From: Zavarzinia marina
Lineage (GTDB): Bacteria > Pseudomonadota > Alphaproteobacteria > Zavarziniales > Zavarziniaceae
Length of the DNA stretch: 64,000 nucleotides
Assembly: GCF_021568905.1 (NCBI RefSeq)
Contig: NZ_JAKGSB010000004.1
Coordinates: forward strand, 310,001-374,000
Reading direction: 5' to 3'
Positions 8,481 through 16,722 of the stretch are shown piece after piece; the first letter of the stretch is position 1, and every line of letters begins with the position of its first letter. The notes below the pieces were generated by a model. It was not told where the DNA came from. It searched no databases and saw only the letters and a list, made by a program, of their open reading frames with translations. The translations under genes were made by a program, and so were the position numbers.

Positions 8481-9599
8481 TCAATAGCCCCGGCCGCGCC
8501 CCTCGACGGGCCAGATGTCGACCAGCGTATCGCCGTCGACGACATGGATGACGTCGTGCAGGTTCACGGTCGGGTCGCAATGCGGCACCTGCAGGGCCAC
8601 GGTCTCGCCGAGCGCGAGGGGCGCGAAGACCGCGCCATGCTCGTCCCCCATGAAGGCATAGTCGGCGCCGCCGGGCGCTTTCGGCTTCGGGCCGTCGGTC
8701 GCGAAAGCCTTGAAGCCGGCGTCGACGGTGACGAAATCCGCGGCATTGGCGCTGATCACCCGCGCATCGACGAAGAGCGCGGGCCGGAACGGCCCCGCCC
8801 CTTCGGCGGTCAGGGCGATCGCATCATATTCGACGTCCATGAAGACATAGGACCCGGCCTGGAGTTCGTTCAGGACGCCGAGCCCGGCTTCGAGGTCCGA
8901 GGTGCCGGTGCCGCCGCCGGTCATCAGACGGGGCGGCAGCCCCAGGGCGCGCAATTCCGCCGCCGCTTCCGCCATGGGCGCCAGCGCCATGGCCGCGATG
9001 TCGCGGCGAAGCCCGTGATCCTCGATGTGCTGGGCATGGCCGGCATAGCATTGCAGCCCGGCGAAGGCGATCCCCGGCGTCGCGGCCGCGCGGCGGGCCA
9101 GGGCGACGGCGGCCCCGGCGTCGGCGACCCCCGTGCGATGGATGCCGGGATCGATGTCGACCACGGCGCCGATCGCCGTGCCGGCCAGCGCCGCCGCCTC
9201 GGCCAGCAGGGCGAGGCCGGCCTCGGAATCGACCGCCACCAGCAGTTCGGGCAGGCGTCCCGCCAGTGCCGCCAGACGCGGCGGTGCCAGGGCGCCCAGG
9301 ACGGGCGAGGTGATCAGCAGGCTTTCGAGCCCGGGCGTCGCCGCCAGCGCCTCCGCCTCGCCCAGTTTGGCGGTACAGATGCCGACCGCCCCCGCCGCCA
9401 GCTGGCGGGCGGCGATCGCGCGGCATTTATGGGTCTTGGCATGGGGCCGGAGCGCCAGGCCGGCGGCCCGGGTGCGCGCCGCCATGGTCGCCAGATTGTG
9501 CTCGAAGGCCCTTATGTCGAGCACCAGCGCCGGCGTCGCCAGATCGCGCCTGCCGCCCTGGCGCCCGATCAGCGCCGCGTTGGGATGCCCGGTGGCCAC
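8481..9599 (-). CDS. D-threonine aldolase / D-serine dehydratase-like PLP enzyme (alanine racemase N-terminal fold)
   Basis: This 372-residue fold-type III PLP enzyme has the cofactor lysine in RPHAKTHK (Lys55). C-terminal residues HCDPTVN, about 30 residues from the end, match the His-x-Asp metal site of D-threonine aldolases and DSD1-type D-serine dehydratases. It should cleave or dehydrate beta-hydroxy-D-amino acids with a divalent metal. The two activities cannot be separated by eye. The start is a GTG at 9599. It lies 9 bases after an acetyltransferase gene and is probably cotranscribed with it. Confidence 0.9.
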   Translation of the reverse strand: MATGHPNAALIGRQGGRRDLATPALVLDIRAFEHNLATMAARTRAAGLALRPHAKTHKCRAIAARQLAAGAVGICTAKLGEAEALAATPGLESLLITSPVLGALAPPRLAALAGRLPELLVAVDSEAGLALLAEAAALAGTAIGAVVDIDPGIHRTGVADAGAAVALARRAAATPGIAFAGLQCYAGHAQHIEDHGLRRDIAAMALAPMAEAAAELRALGLPPRLMTGGGTGTSDLEAGLGVLNELQAGSYVFMDVEYDAIALTAEGAGPFRPALFVDARVISANAADFVTVDAGFKAFATDGPKPKAPGGADYAFMGDEHGAVFAPLALGETVALQVPHCDPTVNLHDVIHVVDGDTLVDIWPVEGRGRGY

Positions 9600-9608
9600 G
9601 GTGGAACC

Positions 9609-10151
9609 CTATTCCGCCGCCATTTCCTTGGCGGACTCGAGTTCCTTGTAGAAGAACACCGTATCCTCCATCCGCCCGGTGGCGGCGCGGGCGAAGCGCG
9701 GCACGCGGCCGACCTCGGTCCAGCCCATGGCACGGTACAGCCGCTCCGGCTTGTCGCCCGCGCGGGTCTGCAGCGTCAACAGGGTGCGCCCGGCGGCGGC
9801 GGCGGCCTTTTCGGCGACCATCATCAGCCGCCGGCCGAGGCCGTTGCGGCGGATTTCCAGGGCGACGATCAGCTTGTCGATCTCGGCGCGATGGCGCTGG
9901 TTGGGCGTGCGCACGAAATTGACGCAGACCGTGCCGATCAGGCGCTTGGCCTGTTCCGCGACGATCAGCACGCAATCGCCGTTACCGACGCTGCCCGCGA
10001 CCTGGGTCCAGAAGGCGACGGCATCGCCATAGTCGAGGGGCGCCAGAAAATCGACCGAGGCCCCGGCGTCCACCGCTTCGACCAGCAGGTCGGCGAGGGC
10101 GGGGATGGCGGCCCAGACTTCGGCCGTATCCAGGGTGCGAATGATGGTCAT
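9609..10151 (-). CDS. GNAT-family N-acetyltransferase
   Basis: This 180-residue acetyltransferase has a recognisable acetyl-CoA pyrophosphate loop (ALEIRRNGLGRRLMMVAEKAA, R-R-x-G-x-G/R) and a C-terminal strand-helix with ERLYRAMGWTEVGRVPRFA. The central VARTPNQRHRAEIDKL-like block follows the GNAT beta-4 pattern. A tabtoxin-resistance or amino-group acetylation role is possible, but nothing in the sequence fixes the substrate. It is divergent from the HIT gene and precedes the D-amino-acid enzyme. Confidence 0.85.
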   Translation of the reverse strand: MTIIRTLDTAEVWAAIPALADLLVEAVDAGASVDFLAPLDYGDAVAFWTQVAGSVGNGDCVLIVAEQAKRLIGTVCVNFVRTPNQRHRAEIDKLIVALEIRRNGLGRRLMMVAEKAAAAAGRTLLTLQTRAGDKPERLYRAMGWTEVGRVPRFARAATGRMEDTVFFYKELESAKEMAAE

Positions 10152-10257
10152 GCTGAGGCCAGCATAGCCACAAGGCGAAAGTCGACGCCAGCGCCAGATG
10201 TTCTATCCGCTTCGACCATGGTATCAGCACTCCATGTCCCAAGGACCCGACGTCAAC

Positions 10258-10665
10258 ATGCCCGCAGACTTCGCCCTCGACCCACGACTTGCCGAAGACA
10301 CTCTCCTGCTTGGCGATCTCCCCCTGTCGCGCGTGCTCCTGATGGACGAAGGGCGCTATCCGTGGCTCGTCCTGGTACCGCGACGTCCCGGCCTCGTGGA
10401 GCTGACCGACCTTTCGGCCGAGGAGGCTCCCGTGCTCTGGGGCGAATTGCACCAATGTTGCGCCGCGATGACGGGCATGGGAACAAAAATCAACGTCGGC
10501 GCGCTCGGGAATATCGTGCGCCAGCTGCATATCCACGTCATCGCCCGGCACGAAGGCGATCCGGCCTGGCCCGGGCCGGTCTGGGGCCATTCCCCGCGCC
10601 AGCCCGCCGACCCGGCCGAACGGTCCCGCCGCGTGGCGGAATTCCGCCGCGCGCTCGGGTTTTAG
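10258..10665 (+). CDS. HIT domain protein (histidine triad nucleotide hydrolase-like)
   Basis: The protein has about 135 residues from the ATG at 10258. The catalytic region reads RQLHIHVIARHEGDPAWPGPVWG; here the first His of the H-x-H-x-H triad is Gln, as in a common alphaproteobacterial HIT subgroup. Such proteins hydrolyse nucleoside phosphoramidates or dinucleotides. The N-terminal LPLSRVLLMDEGRYPWLVLVPRR segment is typical. An in-frame ATG at 10234 would add eight residues. AAGGA at 10241-10245 favours the downstream start, although its 12-base spacing is long. Confidence 0.88.
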   Translation: MPADFALDPRLAEDTLLLGDLPLSRVLLMDEGRYPWLVLVPRRPGLVELTDLSAEEAPVLWGELHQCCAAMTGMGTKINVGALGNIVRQLHIHVIARHEGDPAWPGPVWGHSPRQPADPAERSRRVAEFRRALGF

Positions 10666-10678
10666 GGGGATTTGGGGC

Positions 10679-11857
10679 TCAGCCCAGCAGGGCGACGGTT
10701 TCCTGGACGATCACCGCTTCCTCGTCGGTCGGGACGACGAAGCCGGCGATGGCACTGTCCGGCGCGGTCAGGCGCGGCCCGCCGGCCGCATTGGCCGCCA
10801 CGTCGGGCACCAGCCCCATGAAGCGCAGGCCGTCCAGCACCATGGCGCGAATCGGCGCGGCGTTCTCGCCGATGCCGGCCGTGAAGACGACGGCATCCAG
10901 CCCGCCCAGCACCATGGTCAGGGAGCCGATCTCCCGCAGGATGCGGTGCACGAAGAGGGCGACCGCCTCGCCGGCCTCGGGCGCATCCGAGGCAAGAAGG
11001 TCGCGCATGTCGCTGGAGATGCCGGAAACGCCGAGCAGGCCCGACTTCTTGTAGAGAATGTCGGTCACCTGCGTCACCGAGCAGCCCTTCTGATCGAGCA
11101 GATAGAGCACGATGCCCGGATCGATGGCGCCGGCGCGGGTGCCCATCATCAGGCCGTCCAGGGCGGTGAAGCCCATGGTGGTGGCAACGGATTTCCGCCC
11201 CGCCATGGCGCACAGGCTGGAACCATTGCCGAGGTGGGCGACGATGACCTTGCCGTCGGCCAGATCGCCCATGATCGGCGGCATGCGCTGGGCGATCGCC
11301 TGATAGGAGAGGCCGTGGAAGCCGTAGCGGATCACGCCCTCGTCGATCAGGTCGCGCGGCAGGCCGAACAGGCGCGCCAGGCGGTTCTGGCCGACATGGA
11401 AGGCGGTATCGAAACAGGCCACCTGGGGCAGGTCCGGGCGCAGCCGTGCCAGAACCTCGATCGCCGCCAGATTGTGGGGCTGATGCAGGGGGGCCAGCGG
11501 CACCAGGGCCCGTAGCTTTCCGATGACGTCGGGCGCGATCAGGACCGACCGGTCGAAATCGATACCGCCATGGACGACCCGGTGGCCGACCGCCAGGATC
11601 GGCCGCCCCGGCAGGCGCTCGGCCGAGATCTGCAGCAAAAGGTCGAGCGCGTCTTCCTGCTCGTCCATCTGGTCGGGCCGGAGATCGAGGGGGATGGCGG
11701 CACCGGTCCCGTCCCGCAGCTTGAACTCCGGGCGCACCCCGATGCCGCCGATCATCCCGTCGAAAAGGGTACGGCCGGCAATATCGGCGATCCGGAACTT
11801 CACGCTGGAGGAGCCGGCATTGATGGTCAGCACGATGCCGTTCGGATCCACCCCCAC
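10679..11857 (-). CDS. ackA: Acetate kinase
   Basis: It interconverts acetyl-phosphate plus ADP with acetate plus ATP. Signature one, LTINAGSSSVKF, and signature two, FHGLSYQAIAQR, are both present. So are the AHLGNGSSLCA phosphate loop and the TAGIGENAAPIR adenosine site. The start is a GTG at 11857, eight bases after AAGGAG; a GTG at 11863 would overlap the pta stop by 4 bases. At about 392 residues it has the normal length. It sits directly downstream of the MaoC-Pta fusion, so the two form an acetate-forming or propionate/butyrate-phosphate pathway. Confidence 0.95.
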   Translation of the reverse strand: MGVDPNGIVLTINAGSSSVKFRIADIAGRTLFDGMIGGIGVRPEFKLRDGTGAAIPLDLRPDQMDEQEDALDLLLQISAERLPGRPILAVGHRVVHGGIDFDRSVLIAPDVIGKLRALVPLAPLHQPHNLAAIEVLARLRPDLPQVACFDTAFHVGQNRLARLFGLPRDLIDEGVIRYGFHGLSYQAIAQRMPPIMGDLADGKVIVAHLGNGSSLCAMAGRKSVATTMGFTALDGLMMGTRAGAIDPGIVLYLLDQKGCSVTQVTDILYKKSGLLGVSGISSDMRDLLASDAPEAGEAVALFVHRILREIGSLTMVLGGLDAVVFTAGIGENAAPIRAMVLDGLRFMGLVPDVAANAAGGPRLTAPDSAIAGFVVPTDEEAVIVQETVALLG

Positions 11858-11859
11858 GC

Positions 11860-13251
11860 TCACGCCTCCTTGCCCGGGGCACAGCGCACGCGCAGCACCG
11901 CCAGCGCGGCGGAGGCGGCGCGCGCCGCCGGCCCGTCGGCCCGGCTGGTCAGCATGATCGGCACCTTGGCGCCGAGCACGATGCCCGAAGCCTCGCCGTC
12001 GGCCAGATAGCCGAGCTGTTTCGCCACCATGTTGCCCGCTTCCAGATTGGGGCAGAGCAGGATGTCGGGCGTGCCCGAGACGGGGGATGCGATATGTTTC
12101 GTCTTGGCCGCATCGGCCGAGATCGCATTGTCGAAGGCGAGCGGGCCGTCGACGATGCCGCCGGTGATCTGGCCCCGGTCCGCCATCTTCGAGAGCGCCG
12201 CCGCATCGACCGTCGACGGGATCTTCGAGGTTACCACCTCGACCGCCGAGAGGACCGCCACCTTCGGCGTCTTGATCGCCAGCGCCCGGGCGAGATCGAT
12301 GGCGTTCTGCGCGATGTCGCGCTTTTCCTCCAGCGTCGGGGCGATGTTCACCGCCGCGTCGGTGATCAGCAGCAGCTTCTCGTAACTCGGCACATCCATG
12401 ACGAAGACGTGGGACAGGCGGCGGTCCGTGCGCAGCCCCCCCTTGTGGCCGAGCACGGCGCCCAGCACCTCGTCGGTATGCAGACTGCCCTTCATCAGGG
12501 CCTCGACCTCGCCCGCCTGGGCCAGTTCGACCGCGCGGTCGGCGGCGGCATGGCTGTGCTCGGCGTCGACGATGCGGATGCCCTCCAGCGAACGCCCCAG
12601 CTTTTCGGCGACGCCACGGATGCGCATCTCGGGCCCGACCATGACCGGCTCGACCAGGTCGAGGTCGCGGGCATCGAGCGCGCCGCCCAGCGAGGCTTCG
12701 TCGCAAGGATGCACCACCGCCACCTTCAGCGACGGGAAGGCGACCGCGCGCTGGATCAGTTCGCCGAGACGGGCCCCCTTCCGCAGCAGGCGGATCTCCG
12801 GCAGGCCGACGGCCGCGATCTTGATCTTCTCGGTCGGCGCCAGCACGTCGACCGTGCCGCGCAGCACCTCGCGCAACGCCTGATTCTGGCCGGCGAAGGT
12901 CAGCTTCAGATGACGGTCCGGGCCCTTTTCGGCGACCGAGACGGTCAGCTTCAGGGTGTCGTCCAGACCGACCGGGCGCAGGAAATCGATGCTCTGGGCC
13001 AGGATGATGGTGCCCGGCCCGGGCAGGATCGTGCCCACCATGGCCGACACCAGCGCCAGCGCCCAGGGCGCCGGGGCCACCGGCTCACCGTATTTATGGG
13101 TGGAGGCGAAGGCCGGATCGACCAAGTAGGGATTGAGGTCGCCGGTCAGGGATGACAGGGTGGCGATGTCCTCGCGATTGAGGCGGCGCTCGAGGGTGGT
13201 GGATTCACCGACCACGATCTCGTCAAACGTACGGTTTTCGAGCATTGTCAT
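11860..13251 (-). CDS. pta: Bifunctional MaoC-type enoyl-CoA hydratase / phosphate acetyltransferase
   Basis: The 463 residues hold two domains. Residues 1-150 form a hot-dog MaoC-like domain, with GESTTLERRLNREDI and the hydratase motif TGDLNPYLVDPAFA supplying Asp and Asn/His-type positions. Residues 160-455 are a Pta/Ptb domain with VVHPCDEASLGGALDA, HTDEVLGAVLGHKGGLRT and the LCPNLEAGNMVAKQL acetyl-CoA loop. The fusion could channel crotonyl-type acyl-CoA into an acyl phosphate for the neighbouring kinase. This architecture is known in proteobacteria. The start ATG is close to a second Met (MTML). Confidence 0.93.
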   Translation of the reverse strand: MTMLENRTFDEIVVGESTTLERRLNREDIATLSSLTGDLNPYLVDPAFASTHKYGEPVAPAPWALALVSAMVGTILPGPGTIILAQSIDFLRPVGLDDTLKLTVSVAEKGPDRHLKLTFAGQNQALREVLRGTVDVLAPTEKIKIAAVGLPEIRLLRKGARLGELIQRAVAFPSLKVAVVHPCDEASLGGALDARDLDLVEPVMVGPEMRIRGVAEKLGRSLEGIRIVDAEHSHAAADRAVELAQAGEVEALMKGSLHTDEVLGAVLGHKGGLRTDRRLSHVFVMDVPSYEKLLLITDAAVNIAPTLEEKRDIAQNAIDLARALAIKTPKVAVLSAVEVVTSKIPSTVDAAALSKMADRGQITGGIVDGPLAFDNAISADAAKTKHIASPVSGTPDILLCPNLEAGNMVAKQLGYLADGEASGIVLGAKVPIMLTSRADGPAARAASAALAVLRVRCAPGKEA

Positions 13252-13316
13252 GGAGACAGAGTAGACCGAAGCTTGATGACAAGAAGAAGAACAATGTGCG
13301 GGAAAGCCGAGAAATC

Positions 13317-13724
13317 ATGATCAAACTGATGGTCTGCATGCGCCGCCAGCCGGGCATGTCGCGCGAGCGGTTCCAACACTACTGGCGCGAGGTTCATGGT
13401 CCGATGGCGGTCGAGCGGGCGAAGGCGCTGGGCATCAGCCGCTACATCCAGAACGTCACCGTGCACGAGGAAATCTCGGCGGCGCTGGCCGCCACGCGGG
13501 GCACGCCGGTCGCCTATGACGGTATCGATTCGCTCTATTGGGATTCGATCGAGGACATGCTGAACCACCTCGGTTCCCCGGAAGGCGGCCGCGCCGCCTC
13601 GGAACTCTTCCTCGACCACATCAATTTCATCGACTACCAGAACTCCCCGATCTTCATCGGCGAGGAAGTCGATCTGGTGGGCGGCAGCGCGTCGGCGCCG
13701 GCGGTGAAGGCCGGCGCGGGCTGA
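13317..13724 (+). CDS. EthD-domain protein (dimeric alpha/beta barrel)
   Basis: This 135-residue protein opens with MIKLMVCMRRQPGMSRERF and continues QHYWREVHGPMA, the canonical EthD/ferredoxin-like dimeric barrel motif with a W-x-x-x-H-G-P core. Members include ETBE-degradation accessory proteins and small cofactor-free or haem-related enzymes; the substrate is unknown here. The ATG at 13317 is chosen because the barrel begins immediately after it, although the frame is open for 24 codons upstream. It is divergent from pta with a 65-base gap. Confidence 0.82.
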   Translation: MIKLMVCMRRQPGMSRERFQHYWREVHGPMAVERAKALGISRYIQNVTVHEEISAALAATRGTPVAYDGIDSLYWDSIEDMLNHLGSPEGGRAASELFLDHINFIDYQNSPIFIGEEVDLVGGSASAPAVKAGAG

Positions 13725-13748
13725 GACGACCATGCCTGCCGAAAAATG

Positions 13749-16619
13749 TCACCCCGCCCTGCCCTGCATCTCGTCGATGAGCGCGCGGCAGGCGGCGATC
13801 TTCTCCTGCATTTGCGTCCGATAATGAGGGAATCGCTCCGGCGTCCATTCCTCCAGGGCCGATAGAAACCCCGCAAGGGCATCCTCCAAATGAGAAATGC
13901 AGCCCTCTCGCTCCCCGAGGATCGAAAGCGCATTGCCTAAATTATACTGCGTCATGGCCCAGGACAGCGGCACATGGTCACGCGTCCGTTCCTCCAGCGC
14001 CGATCGATAGGCCGCAACCGATTCCCTCAAGCGTACGGTCCCGCTCTCCCGCTCTCCTAGCATCAACAGCGCATTACCCATATTGTTCTGGGTCATGGCC
14101 CAGTCCAGCGGCACTCGGTCCCGCGTCCGTTCCTCCAGCGCAGAACGAAAGGCCAGCACCGCCTCCTCCAGGCGCGCGGTCCCGCCCTCCTCCTCTCCGA
14201 GTGCCCTCAACGCATTACCCAGATTGTTCTGCGTCAAGGCCCAATCCAGCGGCACACAGTCCCGCGCCCGCTCCTCCAGCGCCGAACGATAAGCCAGCAC
14301 CGCTTCCTCAAGGTGCTCGGTCCTGCTCTCCTGCTCCCCGAGCGCCTGCAACGCATTGCCCAGATTGTTCTGCGTCATGGCCCAGTCCAGCGGCATGCGG
14401 TCCCGCGTCCGTTCCTCCAGCGCCGAACGAAAGGCCACCACCGCTTCCTCCAAACGCGCAGTCCCACTTTCGCGCTCCCCAAGCGTCAACAACGCGTTGC
14501 CCAGATTGTTCTGCGCCATGGCCCAGTCCAGCGGCACGCAATCCCGCGTCCACGCTTCCAACACGGAACGATAGGCCGCCACCGCTTCCTCCAGGTGCGC
14601 GGTCCCGCTCTCCCTCGCCCCGAGAATCGCGAGCACATTGCCCAGATTGTTCTGTGTTGCGGCCCACTCTGGCGCAGCACGGTCCCTCGTATTTTCCTCC
14701 AGCGCCAAACGATAGGCCTTCACCGCGTCCTCCAGGCGCACGGTCCCACTCTCCCGCTCCCCAAGCGCCTGCATTGCAGCCCCCAGGTTGCTCTGCGCCA
14801 TGGCCCAGTCCAACGGCACAAGATCCCGCGTCCATTCCTCCAGCGCCGAACGATAGGCCGCCACCGCTTCCTCCAGGTGCGCGGTCCCGCTCGCCCGCCC
14901 CCCGAGAATCGCGAGCACATTGCCCAGATTGTTCTGCACTGCGGCCCACTCCAGAGGCTCACGGTCCCGCGTCCGTTCCTGCAGCACCGAATGAAAAGCC
15001 ACCACCGCTTCTTCCAGGTGCGCAGTCCCGCTCTCCCGTTCCCCGAGCGCCTGCAAGGCATGACCCAGATTGTATTGCGTCTGGGACCAGTCCATCGGCG
15101 CATTGTCCTGCGCCGTCTCCTCCAGCGCCGCCCGATAGGCCACCACCGCTTGTTCAAGACGCACGGTCCCGCTCTCCCGCTCCCCGAGAATAGCGAGCGC
15201 ATTGCCCAAATTATTCTGTACGCCGGCCCAGTCTTGCGGCGCACGATCCCTTAGGGATTGACTGCGTAGCCGCTTCAAGATTTCGCAGGCTTCCAGCAAT
15301 GCGCCATCGTCACCAAATTCATCACTCAGATCCCTGAGCACCGATGCATTTCGCATGTCATAGGTAAAGGCGGCCTTGTCGTCCGCCGGACGGGCGAGGT
15401 CGGCCGCCTTGCTATAGTGGGCGGCGGCTTCGCGGTAAGCGTCCGGATTGGCGCGCATTCGGGCAACGGCGCCGCGCTCCGCCCGGTTGTCGGCGGCGGA
15501 GAGGCGTCTTTGCCGCTCCACTGCGTCCACATTGTCGAGACCGTCCAGGTCTCTTGCCTCCGCCGCCGCGAGATGTGCGTCGGCCTGGGAGAATTGGCCG
15601 CGCCGCAGCGCTTCGACCGCCTGGCCGCGAAGATCCCGTACAACCGGATCGTCGTTCAAGACGTGATGCAGGCGATTGATCAGGGTCTTGAATGCCTGCG
15701 CCTTGTCAGCAAGCCGCCAGCCGATCTCGTCAGTATCGAAGTCGTCCGCACTCTCGCCCATTCCGCTCAGGATCGCGCGGAGGGTGTCTAGCGGTACGCT
15801 TTCGTCCTGGGAAACCATACGCAAGACTTCGGCGACATCGACGCGGGTTTCCGCCGTGTCGCGGGCGAGCTGCGGCGCGTGGTCCAGAAAGCGGGCGGCC
15901 CCCACCTGGAACACGGACGGTCCGTCCAATGTCGCAACGAGTTGGTCCAAACGGATATCCAGGCCCTGCACAGCCCCGAACGTCGCTGACGCGATGTCAC
16001 GGGTCACATGATCCATGGTGATGCGGAAGGCATCCCGGGCCTGTGGATATTTGCCCGGATCTTTCAGCAGTTCGGCAAAGGCGGCAAAGGCCAGTTCATC
16101 GAAGGCACGCGCCAGATGATCGTAGACGGCGGGGATTTCCGTGGTCGACCAACCAGTCAGATCAGCCAGGACGGCCGCGAAATCATGGGGGACGGATGCG
16201 CCGATGTTCGGATCGTCCCCCGGCGCCGTCGCTTCGACACTGCCCCGCATGATGTCATGCAGGTGGCGGTCGACGGGCGTTTCGCCCGGATGCTGCTGCC
16301 GGTCGAGGGCATGGTCCCGCATGGCCGCGAGACAATCCTCGACCAGCGGCTGGAACACCTCGATCAGGGCGCGCTCACCTGTCCATTCCGGGTTATTCGC
16401 CGCGCGCCGAACGGCCGCCAGCACATCCTGCGCCGCCTCGATCCAGGCAAGCCTCGTCGCGCGGACGAGATCCTCGTTGGATGCAATGGTCTTGAAGGGA
16501 TCGTGGCCGGAAAGCCGTTCCAGCCATTGCCGTTTCAGGTTCTCAGGCACCATGCCGGCCGCGACACCCGGCATTCCGCCGAGCGCCAGATCCACGAGTT
16601 TGCCGATCCAGCCGTCCAT
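13749..16619 (-). CDS. Large TPR protein with ten near-identical 47-residue repeats
   Basis: The protein has 956 residues. The first 450 or so are soluble and mostly helical, with no P-loop, nuclease, CHAT or kinase motif that I can see. Residues 459-928 are ten consecutive 47-residue units with the consensus D-W-A-M-T-Q-N-N-L-G-N-A-L, then GERESGTARLEEAV, then AYRSALEERTRD. They form a solenoid of TPR hairpins, capped by a degenerate half-repeat. Such domains bind proteins, so a scaffold or receptor role is likely. It is isolated, convergent with the EthD gene and downstream of ettA. Confidence 0.9.
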   Translation of the reverse strand: MDGWIGKLVDLALGGMPGVAAGMVPENLKRQWLERLSGHDPFKTIASNEDLVRATRLAWIEAAQDVLAAVRRAANNPEWTGERALIEVFQPLVEDCLAAMRDHALDRQQHPGETPVDRHLHDIMRGSVEATAPGDDPNIGASVPHDFAAVLADLTGWSTTEIPAVYDHLARAFDELAFAAFAELLKDPGKYPQARDAFRITMDHVTRDIASATFGAVQGLDIRLDQLVATLDGPSVFQVGAARFLDHAPQLARDTAETRVDVAEVLRMVSQDESVPLDTLRAILSGMGESADDFDTDEIGWRLADKAQAFKTLINRLHHVLNDDPVVRDLRGQAVEALRRGQFSQADAHLAAAEARDLDGLDNVDAVERQRRLSAADNRAERGAVARMRANPDAYREAAAHYSKAADLARPADDKAAFTYDMRNASVLRDLSDEFGDDGALLEACEILKRLRSQSLRDRAPQDWAGVQNNLGNALAILGERESGTVRLEQAVVAYRAALEETAQDNAPMDWSQTQYNLGHALQALGERESGTAHLEEAVVAFHSVLQERTRDREPLEWAAVQNNLGNVLAILGGRASGTAHLEEAVAAYRSALEEWTRDLVPLDWAMAQSNLGAAMQALGERESGTVRLEDAVKAYRLALEENTRDRAAPEWAATQNNLGNVLAILGARESGTAHLEEAVAAYRSVLEAWTRDCVPLDWAMAQNNLGNALLTLGERESGTARLEEAVVAFRSALEERTRDRMPLDWAMTQNNLGNALQALGEQESRTEHLEEAVLAYRSALEERARDCVPLDWALTQNNLGNALRALGEEEGGTARLEEAVLAFRSALEERTRDRVPLDWAMTQNNMGNALLMLGERESGTVRLRESVAAYRSALEERTRDHVPLSWAMTQYNLGNALSILGEREGCISHLEDALAGFLSALEEWTPERFPHYRTQMQEKIAACRALIDEMQGRAG
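13836..15245 (-). repeat. Ten tandem 141-bp coding repeats in the TPR gene
   Basis: Ten in-frame units of 47 codons run without interruption from 15245 down to 13836. Positions DW, NNLGN, LGERESGT and LEEAV are nearly invariant, while the residues at the unit start (RAPQ, NAPM, REPL, LVPL, CVPL, RMPL, RVPL, HVPL) and the second-helix surface vary. The close similarity implies expansion by unequal crossing-over. Confidence 0.92.
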
Positions 16620-16722
16620 GCCATTTTCCCTGCGATTCCAAATCGCGCGAGGATTGCATGACAGGTTTCAGGCGCCAACCGGCGATACGCCCGCCGCCCC
16701 GTGAGGAACGGCGGGCGCAGGA

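Noticed and set aside
8544-11054. An 836-codon open frame on the plus strand across the D-amino-acid enzyme, acetyltransferase and HIT genes
   Set aside because: It is antisense to well-supported genes, has Arg/Gly/Gln-rich random composition and no family motif. High GC removes stop codons in this frame.
11858-12706. An extension of the acetate kinase frame upstream of 11857
   Set aside because: The frame lies inside pta and reads as Arg/Gly-rich noise; family length and the AAGGAG site place the start at 11857.
14201-15193. A repetitive plus-strand frame rich in Pro, Ala and Ser with 47-residue periodicity
   Set aside because: It is the antisense shadow of the ten TPR units and its periodicity comes from those repeats.
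13836-15245. A possible CRISPR-like array because of regular repetition
   Set aside because: The unit is 141 bp, entirely coding and in frame, with no short conserved repeat plus unique spacer structure.
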